Source: Rhodococcus sp. P1Y (GTDB lineage Bacteria; Actinomycetota; Actinomycetes; Mycobacteriales; Mycobacteriaceae). Taken from it: a DNA stretch of 64,000 nt. The notes beneath the pieces are model-generated. The model was not told where the DNA came from. It searched no databases and was given only the letters and a program-made list of their open reading frames with translations. A program made the translations under genes and the position numbers. Of the stretch, positions 15,750 to 23,770 are shown one piece after another; within the stretch, counting starts at the first letter, position 1, and each line of letters begins with the position of its first letter. The DNA lies in contig NZ_CP032762.1 of the NCBI RefSeq assembly GCF_003641205.1, positions 2,294,001-2,358,000 of the forward strand, in the 5' to 3' direction.

Positions 15750-16580
15750 ATGCCCAATTCGATCATTTGGATCGGCCTGGTCGCCATCTGGCTGTTCGTG
15801 CTGCTCCCGATGATGATGAGCAAGCGCCCTCGAATCATGCAGACCTCCGATGTAGCGCTTGCTACCCGTGTGCTTCACCGCGGCGGAACCAAGAGAACTG
15901 CACGCGGACCCGCTGCCGGACATGCGAGTGACCCCGATTGGCGACCCGAATACGACGAGCGCACGTCAGCGCCGGCACGCGCTGTATTCGGGCGCACAGC
16001 ACCGAGTTTCGACAACCTCGGGAATGAAACCCCGAGGGCGAAGGCGGAGGACCAGATGGACACTCACGCAGACACCGAGACGGACGTCATGGACAGGGAC
16101 GCAGGTTCGGAGCGCGAGTACGTCCCCAATCGTCGCGGACGGGGCGGATTCGACCCCGAGGCCGACGCCATAGCCCGCGCCGCCAGGTACTCGTTCCGCC
16201 AACGCGCCGTACTCGGGTTGGTGTTCGCCGCCATCACCTTCGCCGCGCTCGCCGTGATCGTCACTGCGATGCTGTGGTGGGTGTGCGGTCTGGCCGTTGC
16301 CTCGCTGGCCGGGTACATGTACTACCTGCGCAGGCAGGTTCAGATCGAGCAGGAGATCCGCCGTAGGCGTTTGACGCGAATGGGCCGCTCACGGCTGGGC
16401 GTCGAATCGCGTACCGACGACGAACTCAAACTCGTTCCGCAGCGGCTCAGGCGTCCGGGCGCGGTTGTTCTCGAAATCGACGACGAGGACCCGGAGTTCG
16501 AGCATCTCGACCACTACGACGAGCCGTTCCAGCATCAGGCACCCGTCGGCGACGACATCCGACGGGCCTCGGGGGCCTGA
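15750..16580 (+). CDS. glpR: Divisome membrane protein GlpR/SepX
   Basis: The 276-residue protein has an N-terminal helix (IIWIGLVAIWLFVLLPMMM, residues about 5-23), a long disordered acidic linker of about 130 residues, two further helices near 150-195 (LGLVFAAITFAALAVIVTAM and LWWVCGLAVASLAGYMYYL), and a basic then acidic tail. This layout and its position after glp and rimJ match GlpR of Corynebacterium (SepX in Streptomyces), the membrane receptor for Glp at the septum. GGAAGGAGAG lies 10 bases before ATG 15750. Confidence 0.85.
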   Translation: MPNSIIWIGLVAIWLFVLLPMMMSKRPRIMQTSDVALATRVLHRGGTKRTARGPAAGHASDPDWRPEYDERTSAPARAVFGRTAPSFDNLGNETPRAKAEDQMDTHADTETDVMDRDAGSEREYVPNRRGRGGFDPEADAIARAARYSFRQRAVLGLVFAAITFAALAVIVTAMLWWVCGLAVASLAGYMYYLRRQVQIEQEIRRRRLTRMGRSRLGVESRTDDELKLVPQRLRRPGAVVLEIDDEDPEFEHLDHYDEPFQHQAPVGDDIRRASGA

Positions 16581-16632
16581 GCGCACGAGCGCTTTGATAT
16601 GGTTTGGCAGCGGCCCGCAAGGGTCGCAAGAA

Positions 16633-16708
16633 GGGGCTGTGGCGCAGTTGGTAGCGCGTCTCGTTCGCATCGAGAAGGTCAGGGGTTCGATTCCCCTCAG
16701 CTCCACCA
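16633..16708 (+). tRNA. tRNA-Ala(CGC)
   Basis: A complete cloverleaf: acceptor GGGGCTG/CAGCTCC with a G3-T70 wobble pair (the alanine identity element), D-stem GCGC/GCGC, anticodon stem TCTCG/CGAGA with loop TTCGCAT (anticodon CGC, reading GCG), T-stem AGGGG/CCCCT with TTCGATT loop, and an encoded ACCA end at 16705-16708. Confidence 0.97.
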
Positions 16709-16965
16709 CCGGGAACCGACCGTCTGTGAATCGGTACCGTACGCGCGATCTCGCGAATCGTATTTAGTGATCATTCCTCCGAAATCGGACATTTCCCTAT
16801 TGATCCCATTTCCGGCGGCGTAACCCGGCTATTCGCCGAATTAAATCCAATTGTCATTGCGGCCAGTATTTTACGATTTGACGGTTGCAATTTCATTTCA
16901 ATGTTGCGGTATGGTCGTGCGCGTTCATGAAATTCCGGGGAATTGAATGCACGGAGGCTTTACGC

Positions 16966-17802
16966 ATGCTCGAACTGTCGGTGGTAATCCCAGTTCTGGA
17001 CGAGGTGGATTACCTTGGTCCCTGCCTCGATCATCTACTGGACCAAGAAGGCGATATCGACGAGATCATCGTCGTCGACAACGGCTCGAGCGATGGAACC
17101 TGCGAGCTCGTCGAGAGTTATCGAGAGCGCACCGACAAAATCGTACTCATTCACGAGGCCAAGCGCGGTGTCGTCCATGCGCGAAATGCCGGTTTCGAAC
17201 GCGCCAGTGGGGATGTTCTCGGCAGAATCGACGCGGATACCAGGGTTCGCCCGGGATGGGCGCGCTCGGTGAAGAGCTTCTTGCAGAACGATCCGTCGTA
17301 TGCGGCGGTGGCAGGCACGGCATACCTCTACGAGTCGCCCTGGGCCAGTGCGCAGCACAAGTTGCACGATCGTGAGGTTGCCCAATGGGGACCGGTGCGG
17401 AGCATGGTTGCGGCTTCGGGCAACAACTTCGCGATACGACGCTCGGCGTGGGAAGCGGTACGTGACAGCGCGAGCTGCCGGGTGGATCTACACGAGGACA
17501 TCGACTTGTCGTTGTGCCTGCGTGCGAAGGAGCTGCCGTTGGCGCAGTACACCGAAATGCGGGTCGAACTGTCTGGCAGGCGGGGAATTACCTCACCCGC
17601 CCGTTACTACTTCTACGCGCGTGCAGGTTATCGGGCATACAAGCGTCACGGCCTGGAAAGCGCGACTCTACGTCGTGTCGTCTTCGTCGACTGGCTGATG
17701 CATTCATTGCGTTGGCCCGTCTGCCGCCTAGTCGGCACGGGCGCGTCCCGACCCTTGCCTGTTCGTCAGGATCAACAGCCGCAACCCGTAACCGTCGGAT
17801 AG
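16966..17802 (+). CDS. Family-2 glycosyltransferase
   Basis: The 278-residue protein opens with SVVIPVLDEVDYLGPCL and DEIIVVDNGSSDGT, the nucleotide-sugar half of a GT-A fold. GRIDADTRVRPGW follows as the DxD metal site (about residue 85) and HEDIDLSLCLRA as the acceptor/base region (about 180). It has no clear transmembrane helix, though the C-terminal SLRWPVCRLVG may touch the membrane. The ATG at 16966 is chosen for GGAGG 8 bases upstream. The 257 bases between it and the tRNA are AT-rich and look like a promoter region. The acceptor is unknown; the neighbouring acyltransferase suggests surface glycan work. Confidence 0.82.
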   Translation: MLELSVVIPVLDEVDYLGPCLDHLLDQEGDIDEIIVVDNGSSDGTCELVESYRERTDKIVLIHEAKRGVVHARNAGFERASGDVLGRIDADTRVRPGWARSVKSFLQNDPSYAAVAGTAYLYESPWASAQHKLHDREVAQWGPVRSMVAASGNNFAIRRSAWEAVRDSASCRVDLHEDIDLSLCLRAKELPLAQYTEMRVELSGRRGITSPARYYFYARAGYRAYKRHGLESATLRRVVFVDWLMHSLRWPVCRLVGTGASRPLPVRQDQQPQPVTVG

Positions 17803-17839
17803 TCGCGGGCGGTGTGGTTCGTCGGTCCCGAACTCGACA

Positions 17840-18400
17840 TCAGTCGAGGGAGCGCTGCTTGACCGCGGGACTGCCGAAGTAGACCGAATCGGCTTCGCAG
17901 TCTTTGGTCACCAAAGAGTTCGCCCCAACGACGCATCCGGGGCCGATGGTGACTCCCGGGAGGACCGTGGCCCCGGATCCGATCCACGACCCGGCGCCGA
18001 TGCGAACCGGTGCGCCGGTCAGCGTCCATGCTCGATGAGACGATGGCCCAACTTCGTGGGTGCTGGTCAAGATTCGGACGTGGTCGGCGATGAATACTCC
18101 ATCACCGATCTCGATATCACCGACGGTGTCGAAGTAGCAGCCGTAGTTGACGAACACTCCGTTTCCGAGAGTCAGGCGACCGGGGCCTTGAACGACGACT
18201 CCCCGGTACAGCAGGGACGGGCCCGCTGTGCGGACTCGCGCGGCGCGTAGGACGCGGCCGCGGACAATTGCGGGCACGATCGCTGAATCGGCGATTCCGA
18301 CTACCAGCGACTGGCGCATGTAGAACAGGGTCGACGTGATGTCGGTGCGGCTGATTCGTCCGAGTCCGAGACGGCCGATCCCGCGAGCGCTCAGCACCAT
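17840..18400 (-). CDS. Hexapeptide-repeat (LbetaH) acetyltransferase
   Basis: The 186-residue product is a left-handed beta-helix acyltransferase of the NodL/Maa/WbbJ type. Repeats such as GNGVFVNYGCYFDTVGDIEI, the HEVG catalytic-His region near 115, and IGAGSWIGSGATVLPGVTIG and CVVGANSLVTKDC near the end are clear. It likely O-acetylates a sugar or an alcohol. It converges on the glycosyltransferase gene with a 37-base gap. Confidence 0.82.
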   Translation of the reverse strand: MVLSARGIGRLGLGRISRTDITSTLFYMRQSLVVGIADSAIVPAIVRGRVLRAARVRTAGPSLLYRGVVVQGPGRLTLGNGVFVNYGCYFDTVGDIEIGDGVFIADHVRILTSTHEVGPSSHRAWTLTGAPVRIGAGSWIGSGATVLPGVTIGPGCVVGANSLVTKDCEADSVYFGSPAVKQRSLD

Positions 18401-18442
18401 TCGGCCATCGTAATGCAGAGGTCAGGGATGGTCGTAGATGCA

Positions 18443-18482
18443 TTTCAGGGCCCGATCAGCGTCAGCTGACCGGGCCCTGAAA
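18443..18482 (-). terminator. Strong hairpin after the 36-residue peptide gene
   Basis: TTTCAGGGCCCG (18443-18454) and CGGGCCCTGAAA (18471-18482) form a perfect 12-bp stem with a 16-base loop that itself contains GTCAGCTGAC. It lies 16 bases after the peptide stop on the minus strand and just before the acyltransferase start. Confidence 0.8.
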
Positions 18483-18498
18483 GCTACGAGAGCAAAAA

Positions 18499-18609
18499 TC
18501 AGTTGGCGGAGCCTGCAGACAGCAGCTGGAGGATCGGAATGTCGGAAGCGGAGCTTCCGGTGGTGCTTCCGGTCGACAGCAGGCTGGAGATGAAGGCGGC
18601 GACGTCCAT
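18499..18609 (-). CDS. 36-residue peptide of unknown function
   Basis: A short frame encodes a peptide starting MDVAAFISSLLSTGS and ending DIPILQLLSAGSAN. The support is strong for its size: AAGGAG 8 bases before the ATG, G or C in the third position of 29 of the 35 codons after the start, a good promoter 66-96 bases upstream and a perfect 12-bp terminator 16 bases downstream. The composition is Ser/Gly/Ala/Leu-rich with two short amphipathic segments around an STGSTTGSS linker, one net acidic charge pattern (two Asp, no Lys or Arg), and no signal peptide or cysteine. It is a single-gene transcript between an acyltransferase and two GyrI-like proteins. I do not recognise a family. Confidence 0.75.
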   Translation of the reverse strand: MDVAAFISSLLSTGSTTGSSASDIPILQLLSAGSAN

Positions 18610-18953
18610 TGGTGGTGCTCCTTGATTCGAGGGGTGTCTTCGACGATCAGGTCGTCTCGACGACGACCCGAAGTATTGTTACCGGACACAAGCGGTCTTT
18701 GTCTACGTTTTCGGGATCTCAGTGTGGGCGACGTCCTGTATTCGGCGGTATGTCCGGTCGTACGGTTGCTCCATCGCGATTTTGCAGGAACTCCGGTCTC
18801 CACGGGATGCTCCTGTGCGTGCATCAGGTTCCAGGTAGGCCGGTAGTCTTGCTGAGCAGTTGAAGAATCTTGAATTGATGGTCGACGTCTGCTGGGGAAA
18901 CGTCACCCCGGCCGCGGGTAGTTTTTGCGGCCCCGAGTTGTATGGAGTGGTGT
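18610..18953. other. 344-base divergent control region
   Basis: This gap separates the peptide gene (minus) from the GyrI-like pair (plus). It contains the peptide promoter at 18675-18705 and presumably the promoter of the GyrI-like operon. No other gene is evident. Confidence 0.6.
18675..18705 (-). promoter_or_regulatory. Promoter of the 36-residue peptide gene
   Basis: On the minus strand TAGACA (18705-18700) and TAACAAT (18681-18675) are 18 bases apart, a near-consensus housekeeping promoter. Transcription would begin near 18668 and give a leader of about 58 bases. Confidence 0.55.
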
Positions 18954-19409
18954 ATGACTTTCGAGATCGTCGACCTCGAAGAAACGTGGGTTGCAGGTTT
19001 GCCCGTCCGTAGTCCTAAACGCGCGTTGGGACGGTTGAACGATCCCGCGTTGGATCAGGCGTGGTCCTCGGTTCTCAAGCAGGAAACCAGTGGGCCGCTT
19101 GCGTCGATCTATACGGACTACGCACCGGGCATCGGCTCCTACAACATCCAAATCGTCGGGTACAAATGCTCGTCGCTGAGTCAGGTGGCCAGGGGTCACC
19201 TGGTGGCCAAGGTGCCGCGTGCCCGCTACGCCAAGTTCTCCGCCGTCGGGCACTTCCCTGACGTCATGGTGCGCTTGTGGCAACAGATCGAGCATGCCGA
19301 GCAACAGCAAGAAATCACCCGAATCTTCACCGCGGACTACGAGTGCTATCCGCACGCTTACAAGATCGATTTGTATCTGTCGATCGAGCAGTCGAGGCTG
19401 TCCGCGTGA
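18954..19409 (+). CDS. Stand-alone GyrI-like ligand-binding protein
   Basis: The 151-residue protein matches the GyrI-like / AraC-effector-binding fold: a FEIVDLEETWVAGLPVRSP first strand, IYTDYAPGIGSYNIQIVGY as the central strands, VPRARYAKFSAVGHFPDVM as the typical hinge, and IDLYLSIE as the last strand. There is no DNA-binding domain, so it is a free-standing ligand binder as in Cass2 or SbmC proteins. The ATG at 18954 is preceded by GGAG; an alternative ATG lies at 18942. Its stop overlaps the GTG of a second, diverged copy. Confidence 0.75.
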   Translation: MTFEIVDLEETWVAGLPVRSPKRALGRLNDPALDQAWSSVLKQETSGPLASIYTDYAPGIGSYNIQIVGYKCSSLSQVARGHLVAKVPRARYAKFSAVGHFPDVMVRLWQQIEHAEQQQEITRIFTADYECYPHAYKIDLYLSIEQSRLSA

Positions 19410-19843
19410 GTCATCGTGTCACCGCGAGAAGTGCGGAATTGTTCGGCGGGCTCGTGGCTCCGCGCGTAGTTCCGGGTGCCGAAACCAGCACCAGCGAGCT
19501 GTGTCGATTTCTGCGCGAGAGAATTCGAGATCGTGACCCACACAATGGTGCAAATATCAGTACCGTTTATGTTCCGGATTCGGCCGGGGACTACAACGCG
19601 ATAATTGCTGCGCCGTATGCGTCGCCGAGTGAAGTACCCGTCGGCGATGTGTTCGTTCATGTTCCGAGCGGCGTGTTTGCAGTGTTCGTACCCAGCGGTT
19701 TGATCCAAGATCCGGTCGAGGACGTCTGGTCCCAGGTGGACGACGCCACCGCAAACGGCGAGCTGTTCCGTGCGTACAAAGAGGACATCGAAGTCGTTAC
19801 AAATTCCGGCGAAGTGGAACTTTATATATCCATAGTTATCTGA
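19406..19843 (+). CDS. Second GyrI-like ligand-binding protein
   Basis: The 145-residue product has the same fold as its upstream neighbour, with weak identity: VYVPDSAGDYNAIIAAPY, VPVGDVFVHVPSGVFAVFVPS and EVELYISIVI correspond to the same strands. The GTG start overlaps the upstream stop (GTGA), so translation is coupled and a heterodimer is plausible. It is followed by an ScbR-type regulator gene after 191 bases. The ligand is unknown. Confidence 0.7.
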   Translation: MSHRVTARSAELFGGLVAPRVVPGAETSTSELCRFLRERIRDRDPHNGANISTVYVPDSAGDYNAIIAAPYASPSEVPVGDVFVHVPSGVFAVFVPSGLIQDPVEDVWSQVDDATANGELFRAYKEDIEVVTNSGEVELYISIVI

Positions 19844-20034
19844 TTCGCCGAACCCATCACCTATTTGTCACGCGAGGATCACAATAGGGATACGTGTCGG
19901 GTTAGTATTAGCCTGCGCAACCGGACTGACGGTGGTTCACGAATTCGAAGACACGGATTTCGATCCACCAAGCGCAGTCCCAGCAGGCGGCGTCGGTGTC
20001 ATCGGTGGACAACTGGAGCAGGGGTGAAGAGTTC

Positions 20035-20712
20035 ATGGTTAGGCAATTGAGGGCAGAAGCAACACGTGCAGCAGCACTGCGCGCGGCCGCAGATCTTTTT
20101 CTGGAGGTCGGACATGCCAACGCGACGTTGAGTCAGGTCTCCGCGCAGTCGGGCGTGACCAAGGGTGCGCTGTACTTCCACTTCGCCTCCAAGGAAGAAC
20201 TTGCTCGCGCGATCGTCGACGAGGGTCACGAGCGTGTCTCCACCGCATGTGCCGGTCTCGTCGACAGCAGGTCGCCAGCGCTCGAGTCGGTCATCGGCAT
20301 CTCCTATTCGGTGCTGGAATTGGCGGCGTCGGATCCGCTTGTACGTGTCATGTACCGCCTCCAGATGGAGATCGACGGTTCTGAGACCGCGCGCGGAAGC
20401 GTTTTCGGCACTTGGGGCAACATCTTCGAGCACCTTTTCGGCCGCGCCATCGAGCACGGAGACGTCGCCGACCACCTCGACTCGGCCAATGCTGCGTTGC
20501 TCGTGTGCGAGATGCTGGCCGGGGTGTTGATGGTCTCCGAGGCGCAGTCCACGCTCGAATCGGCCCCGTCGCGCATGGAGAAGGTCTGGAACACCGTCCT
20601 TCCCTCACTCGTGCCACCGGACAAGCTGGGCTACTTCCGTCAGTTCGCTGCCCGGAGCCTGTCGAGTTTCATTCCGTCGTCCGAACTGCTGGACGAGTCC
20701 GTTCACGTCTGA
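20035..20712 (+). CDS. TetR regulator, ScbR/ArpA (gamma-butyrolactone receptor) type
   Basis: The 225-residue protein has a TetR helix-turn-helix with ATLSQVSAQSGVTKGALYFH followed by FASKEELARAI, the hallmark wording of ScbR/ArpA-type receptors. Its ligand domain contains RVMYRLQMEI and HLDSANAALLVCEML-type segments. Such proteins bind gamma-butyrolactone-like signals in streptomycetes and rhodococci. No AfsA-like synthase is in the window, so it is an orphan receptor or answers to another ligand. The ATG at 20035 is used. It may control the GyrI-like pair upstream. Confidence 0.8.
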   Translation: MVRQLRAEATRAAALRAAADLFLEVGHANATLSQVSAQSGVTKGALYFHFASKEELARAIVDEGHERVSTACAGLVDSRSPALESVIGISYSVLELAASDPLVRVMYRLQMEIDGSETARGSVFGTWGNIFEHLFGRAIEHGDVADHLDSANAALLVCEMLAGVLMVSEAQSTLESAPSRMEKVWNTVLPSLVPPDKLGYFRQFAARSLSSFIPSSELLDESVHV

Positions 20713-20756
20713 GCACGTGCTTGCGGAGCGAGAGCTTCGAGCGGACACTGTGTGAT

Positions 20757-20927
20757 ATGAACCACACTGTCACCGAGCATCGGATGTCCGACGCCGAACT
20801 CCGCAAGGCGATCAAGACGCTACAGAGCCGTGCCGACGACGCCCGTCGTCGCGGGTTCGAGGACGATGCGGTGCGCATCGAGCGCACGGCTTCGGACTAT
20901 CGCGACGAGATGTCGACGCGGCACTAG
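20757..20927 (+). CDS. Small conserved-looking protein, 56 residues
   Basis: A 56-residue charged helical protein (MSDAELRKAIKTLQSRADDA core). It has a good start context at 20757 and high third-position GC, with no stop interference. It follows the TetR gene by 44 bases and may be co-transcribed. No function is recognised. Confidence 0.55.
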   Translation: MNHTVTEHRMSDAELRKAIKTLQSRADDARRRGFEDDAVRIERTASDYRDEMSTRH

Positions 20928-20962
20928 GGCGTCGACAGGCAAGGCTCAGTCGACGCCAGGAG

Positions 20963-21679
20963 TCATGAGCCTGACGGGCCGAATCGTTCCGTTTTGATGC
21001 GGAACGGCAGGTGGCCGTCGGCGACGAGCATGTCGGCCGCGGCTTCGACGAAACCTGTCGGCCCACAGACGAAGCAGGCGGGCGCGCGATCGGCGGACCA
21101 GCTTTCGGATACGAGATCAGTCGGCGCCAGACGTCCGACTCGTTCCTTGTACTGCTGTGGCGCTTTTCGGGTGTACCGGAGTGCAGCGTCGATGCCTTCC
21201 GGAAGGTCGCGTAGTTCGTCGCCGTAGAGCAGTTCGTCGGGGGAACGCACCGAATAGACCAATCGGAACGGCGTCCGTCGGCCGCTGTCGACGCGTGCCC
21301 GAATCATCGACATCAGCGGCACGATGCCGGAGCCGCCAGCTATCAGCAGCACCGGCGCTGGGTTCGTCGTCTCCCACACGAACCAACCGCCGACTGGACC
21401 GCGCAGTTCGACCTGCTCGCCGACCTCGAGAACCCCGGTCAGGTACGGGGAGACCTCACCGTCGTCGACTGTCTGGATCGTCAGGGCGACGGTGTTACCG
21501 GCTACTGGAGTAGCTATCGAGTAACTGCGTTGGGCGCTGTAGCCGTCCTCCGCCGTCAGGCGAACGTCCACATGCTGTCCGGGTTTGTGACCGGGCCAGC
21601 CCTCCACGTCGAAAACAAGTGTCTTCGCGGTCGACGTCTCGGCGTAGCTGGCGACCAGGGTCGCTACAAGCCAGTTCAA
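20963..21679 (-). CDS. FAD/NAD(P)-binding ferredoxin-reductase-like protein
   Basis: The 238-residue protein contains the FNR fold: GQHVDVRLTAEDGYSAQRSYSI holds the FAD motif RSYS, GGSGIVPLMSMIR the nucleotide loop and CFVCGPTGFVEAA the C-terminal CGP motif. There is no 2Fe-2S domain, so it is a stand-alone flavoreductase. The TTG start overlaps the stop of the upstream molybdenum enzyme gene (TTGA), which implies that it is the electron partner of that enzyme. Confidence 0.85.
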   Translation of the reverse strand: MNWLVATLVASYAETSTAKTLVFDVEGWPGHKPGQHVDVRLTAEDGYSAQRSYSIATPVAGNTVALTIQTVDDGEVSPYLTGVLEVGEQVELRGPVGGWFVWETTNPAPVLLIAGGSGIVPLMSMIRARVDSGRRTPFRLVYSVRSPDELLYGDELRDLPEGIDAALRYTRKAPQQYKERVGRLAPTDLVSESWSADRAPACFVCGPTGFVEAAADMLVADGHLPFRIKTERFGPSGS

Positions 21680-22275
21680 TCTCCCTGATACCTCTGCTCT
21701 TGCCAGGGATCCCCGTAATCGTGGTACCCGTTGCGTTCCCAGAATCCAGGTTCGTCGCGATGGAGGAGCGTCAGCTTTTCCACCCACTTGGCGGATTTCC
21801 AGAAGTACAGATTCGGCACCAGTAGTCGGGCCGGTCCGCCGTGCTCGGGATGCAACGGCTTGCCGCCGTATTCGTATGCAAGCCAGGCTTTTCCGTGACG
21901 AAGCTCGTCGAGTGGGAGATTGGTGGTGTATCCGTCGTGACTGTGCGCCATGACGTGCGTTGCCGTGGTCGCGACGCCGGCGAGCAGCGTATCGAGCGAT
22001 ACACCGCGCCACTGGGTATCCAACTTGGACCACTTCGTGACGCAGTGGATGTCGACGGTCGGCTTCTCCGCGGGAAGCGCGAGCATCTCATTCCAGTTCC
22101 ACCGCTGCGTCTCGCCCATCTCGGAGACGATGCTGAACTGCCACTGCTCGGTGCGAACTCGAGGCGTCGGGCCGACGGACAACACCGGGAAATCCTCGGT
22201 CAGGTACTGGCCGGGCGGGGTACGCGCGTCGTTTCCGCGGCGCTTACCGGTGAACCCCTTCGAGACGATCGCCAT
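21676..22275 (-). CDS. Molybdopterin-dependent oxidoreductase, sulfite-oxidase fold (YedY-like)
   Basis: The 199-residue protein has the core of the sulfite-oxidase/MsrP molybdenum domain: VDIHCVTKWSKLDTQWRGVS carries the molybdenum-ligating Cys in HCVTKWS, followed by AHSHDGYTTNLPLDEL, EHGGPARLLVPNLYFWKSAK, and FWERNGYHDYGDPW at the end. No Tat signal is present, so unlike MsrP it probably works in the cytoplasm. Coupling to the flavoreductase by a TTGA overlap suggests a two-part enzyme; the substrate is unknown. Confidence 0.85.
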   Translation of the reverse strand: MAIVSKGFTGKRRGNDARTPPGQYLTEDFPVLSVGPTPRVRTEQWQFSIVSEMGETQRWNWNEMLALPAEKPTVDIHCVTKWSKLDTQWRGVSLDTLLAGVATTATHVMAHSHDGYTTNLPLDELRHGKAWLAYEYGGKPLHPEHGGPARLLVPNLYFWKSAKWVEKLTLLHRDEPGFWERNGYHDYGDPWQEQRYQGD

Positions 22276-22374
22276 CGCTACAGTCTCCTCGCGAACCCGA
22301 CCTGCGACAACTCGGACGACGCGTAAGGTGCGAAGAACTACAGAATCTTCGACTTCCGGGGGACGAGACGTTCG

Positions 22375-23232
22375 ATGGCCATCAGTATTCAGCGGGGCAA
22401 GAATTGGGATCTACGAGGTAAGAAGACGCTCATCACCGGCGCCGGAAGCGGCATCGGGCGTGCGACCGCCCTCGCGGCGGCGCGCGCAGGCGCAGAGCTG
22501 TATCTGACCGACATCAACGAGACCGGACTCAAGGAAACCGTCGACGCAGCAGGCTCGTCCGTTGCTTTGTCCTCTGCGTTCGACGTATCGGACTTCGAGG
22601 CCGTCTGCGCCTTCGCGTCCGATGTCCACGGCGGCGTCGACAGCCTTGACGTCGTCATGAACATCGCAGGAATCTCCGCGTGGGGAACCATCGAGAATCT
22701 TCAGCACCGGCACTGGAAGTCGATGATCGACGTCAACCTCATGGGACCGATACACGTGATGGAGAACTTCGTGCCGCCGATGGTGAGAGCCGGACGCGGA
22801 GGCCGCATCGTCAACGTTTCCTCTGCCGCAGGCCTGATCCCGCTGCCGTGGCACGCCGCCTACAGCGCAAGCAAATACGGCCTGCGCGGCGCGTCGGAAG
22901 TGCTGAGATACGACCTGAAGAGGCACGGCATCGGCGTCAGTCTCGTGGTTCCGGGCGGAGTGAAAACGGGCTTGGTGAACACCTTGGAGATCGCAGGCGT
23001 CGACCGCGACGACCCGCGGGTGCAGAAACTGCAGCACCGCTTCGAGGAACGAGCAGTCGAACCGGAGACGGTCGCCGACGCCATCCTCGTCGGCATCCAG
23101 AAGAATCACTATCTTGTCTACTCGTCCAACGACATTCGCTTCGGCTACTGGATGGCCCGCAAGTTCGCGCCCCCCTACGAGTTCGTGCTGCAGAAAGCGA
23201 ACGACCAGTTCAGCAGGCTTCTGAAGAAGTAA
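22375..23232 (+). CDS. Short-chain dehydrogenase/reductase
   Basis: The 285-residue SDR has the cofactor motif TGAGSGIGRA, the MNIAG structural motif, and catalytic Ser in IVNVSSAAGL with YSASK (Tyr-x3-Lys). DVSDFE and LTDINE after strand two suggest NAD preference. The C-terminal extension of about 70 residues includes YWMARKFAPPYEF, as in actinobacterial SDRs that act on lipids or terpenoids. It is convergent with soxR by zero bases. Confidence 0.82.
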   Translation: MAISIQRGKNWDLRGKKTLITGAGSGIGRATALAAARAGAELYLTDINETGLKETVDAAGSSVALSSAFDVSDFEAVCAFASDVHGGVDSLDVVMNIAGISAWGTIENLQHRHWKSMIDVNLMGPIHVMENFVPPMVRAGRGGRIVNVSSAAGLIPLPWHAAYSASKYGLRGASEVLRYDLKRHGIGVSLVVPGGVKTGLVNTLEIAGVDRDDPRVQKLQHRFEERAVEPETVADAILVGIQKNHYLVYSSNDIRFGYWMARKFAPPYEFVLQKANDQFSRLLKK

Positions 23233-23685
23233 TCACAGGTCCACGTCGAGACGGCGCGCGCCCGGCCCTGCCTCGGCCAAGGCGTCTGCGGGGTTCGCGA
23301 GCGCGCAACTCGACAGCGACAGGCATCCGCAGCCGATGCATCCGGTCAGGTCGTCGCGCAAACGAATGAGCTGGGCGATGCGGTTGTCGAGATCGGAATG
23401 CCAGTGGCTCGACAACTTGGCCCAATCGCGCTTCGTCGGAGTCCGGCCCTCGGGTAGGTCGGTCAGCGCATCCTTGATCCGCGCCAACGGAATGCCGACC
23501 TTTTGTGAGATGCGGATGAAGGCAACCCGACGCAGTGTCTCGCGCTGGTATCGGCGCTGGTTACCGGACGTGCGGCGGCTCGTGATCAGGCCTTGCTTCT
23601 CGTAGAAGTGCAGCGCCGACACCGCCACTCCGCTTCGTTCGGACAGCTGGGCGGGTGTGAGCTCTCGGACCTTCCAGTCGGGCAT
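23233..23685 (-). CDS. soxR: Redox-sensitive MerR-family activator SoxR
   Basis: The 150-residue protein has a MerR DNA-binding domain ([20 protein letters not shown]) and the [2Fe-2S] loop [12 protein letters not shown] near residue 120, identical in spacing to SoxR. It senses redox-cycling compounds through oxidation of the cluster. The ATG at 23685 is preferred; a GTG two codons upstream (23691) is possible. In actinobacteria SoxR activates a small set of oxidoreductase genes; the SDR next to it is a candidate target. Confidence 0.92.
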   Translation of the reverse strand: MPDWKVRELTPAQLSERSGVAVSALHFYEKQGLITSRRTSGNQRRYQRETLRRVAFIRISQKVGIPLARIKDALTDLPEGRTPTKRDWAKLSSHWHSDLDNRIAQLIRLRDDLTGCIGCGCLSLSSCALANPADALAEAGPGARRLDVDL

Positions 23686-23770
23686 CGGCACAGTTTATGC
23701 CGCCCGTTGATTTACACCGCACCCTGAATCTTGCCGACACTGCTGGCGACCGGCGCACTACGGTTGAGCG

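Noticed and set aside
19890..19908. ATAC-N11-GTAT as a gamma-butyrolactone-receptor operator
   Set aside because: Arms of only four bases and poor fit to known operator sequences; too weak to list as a site.
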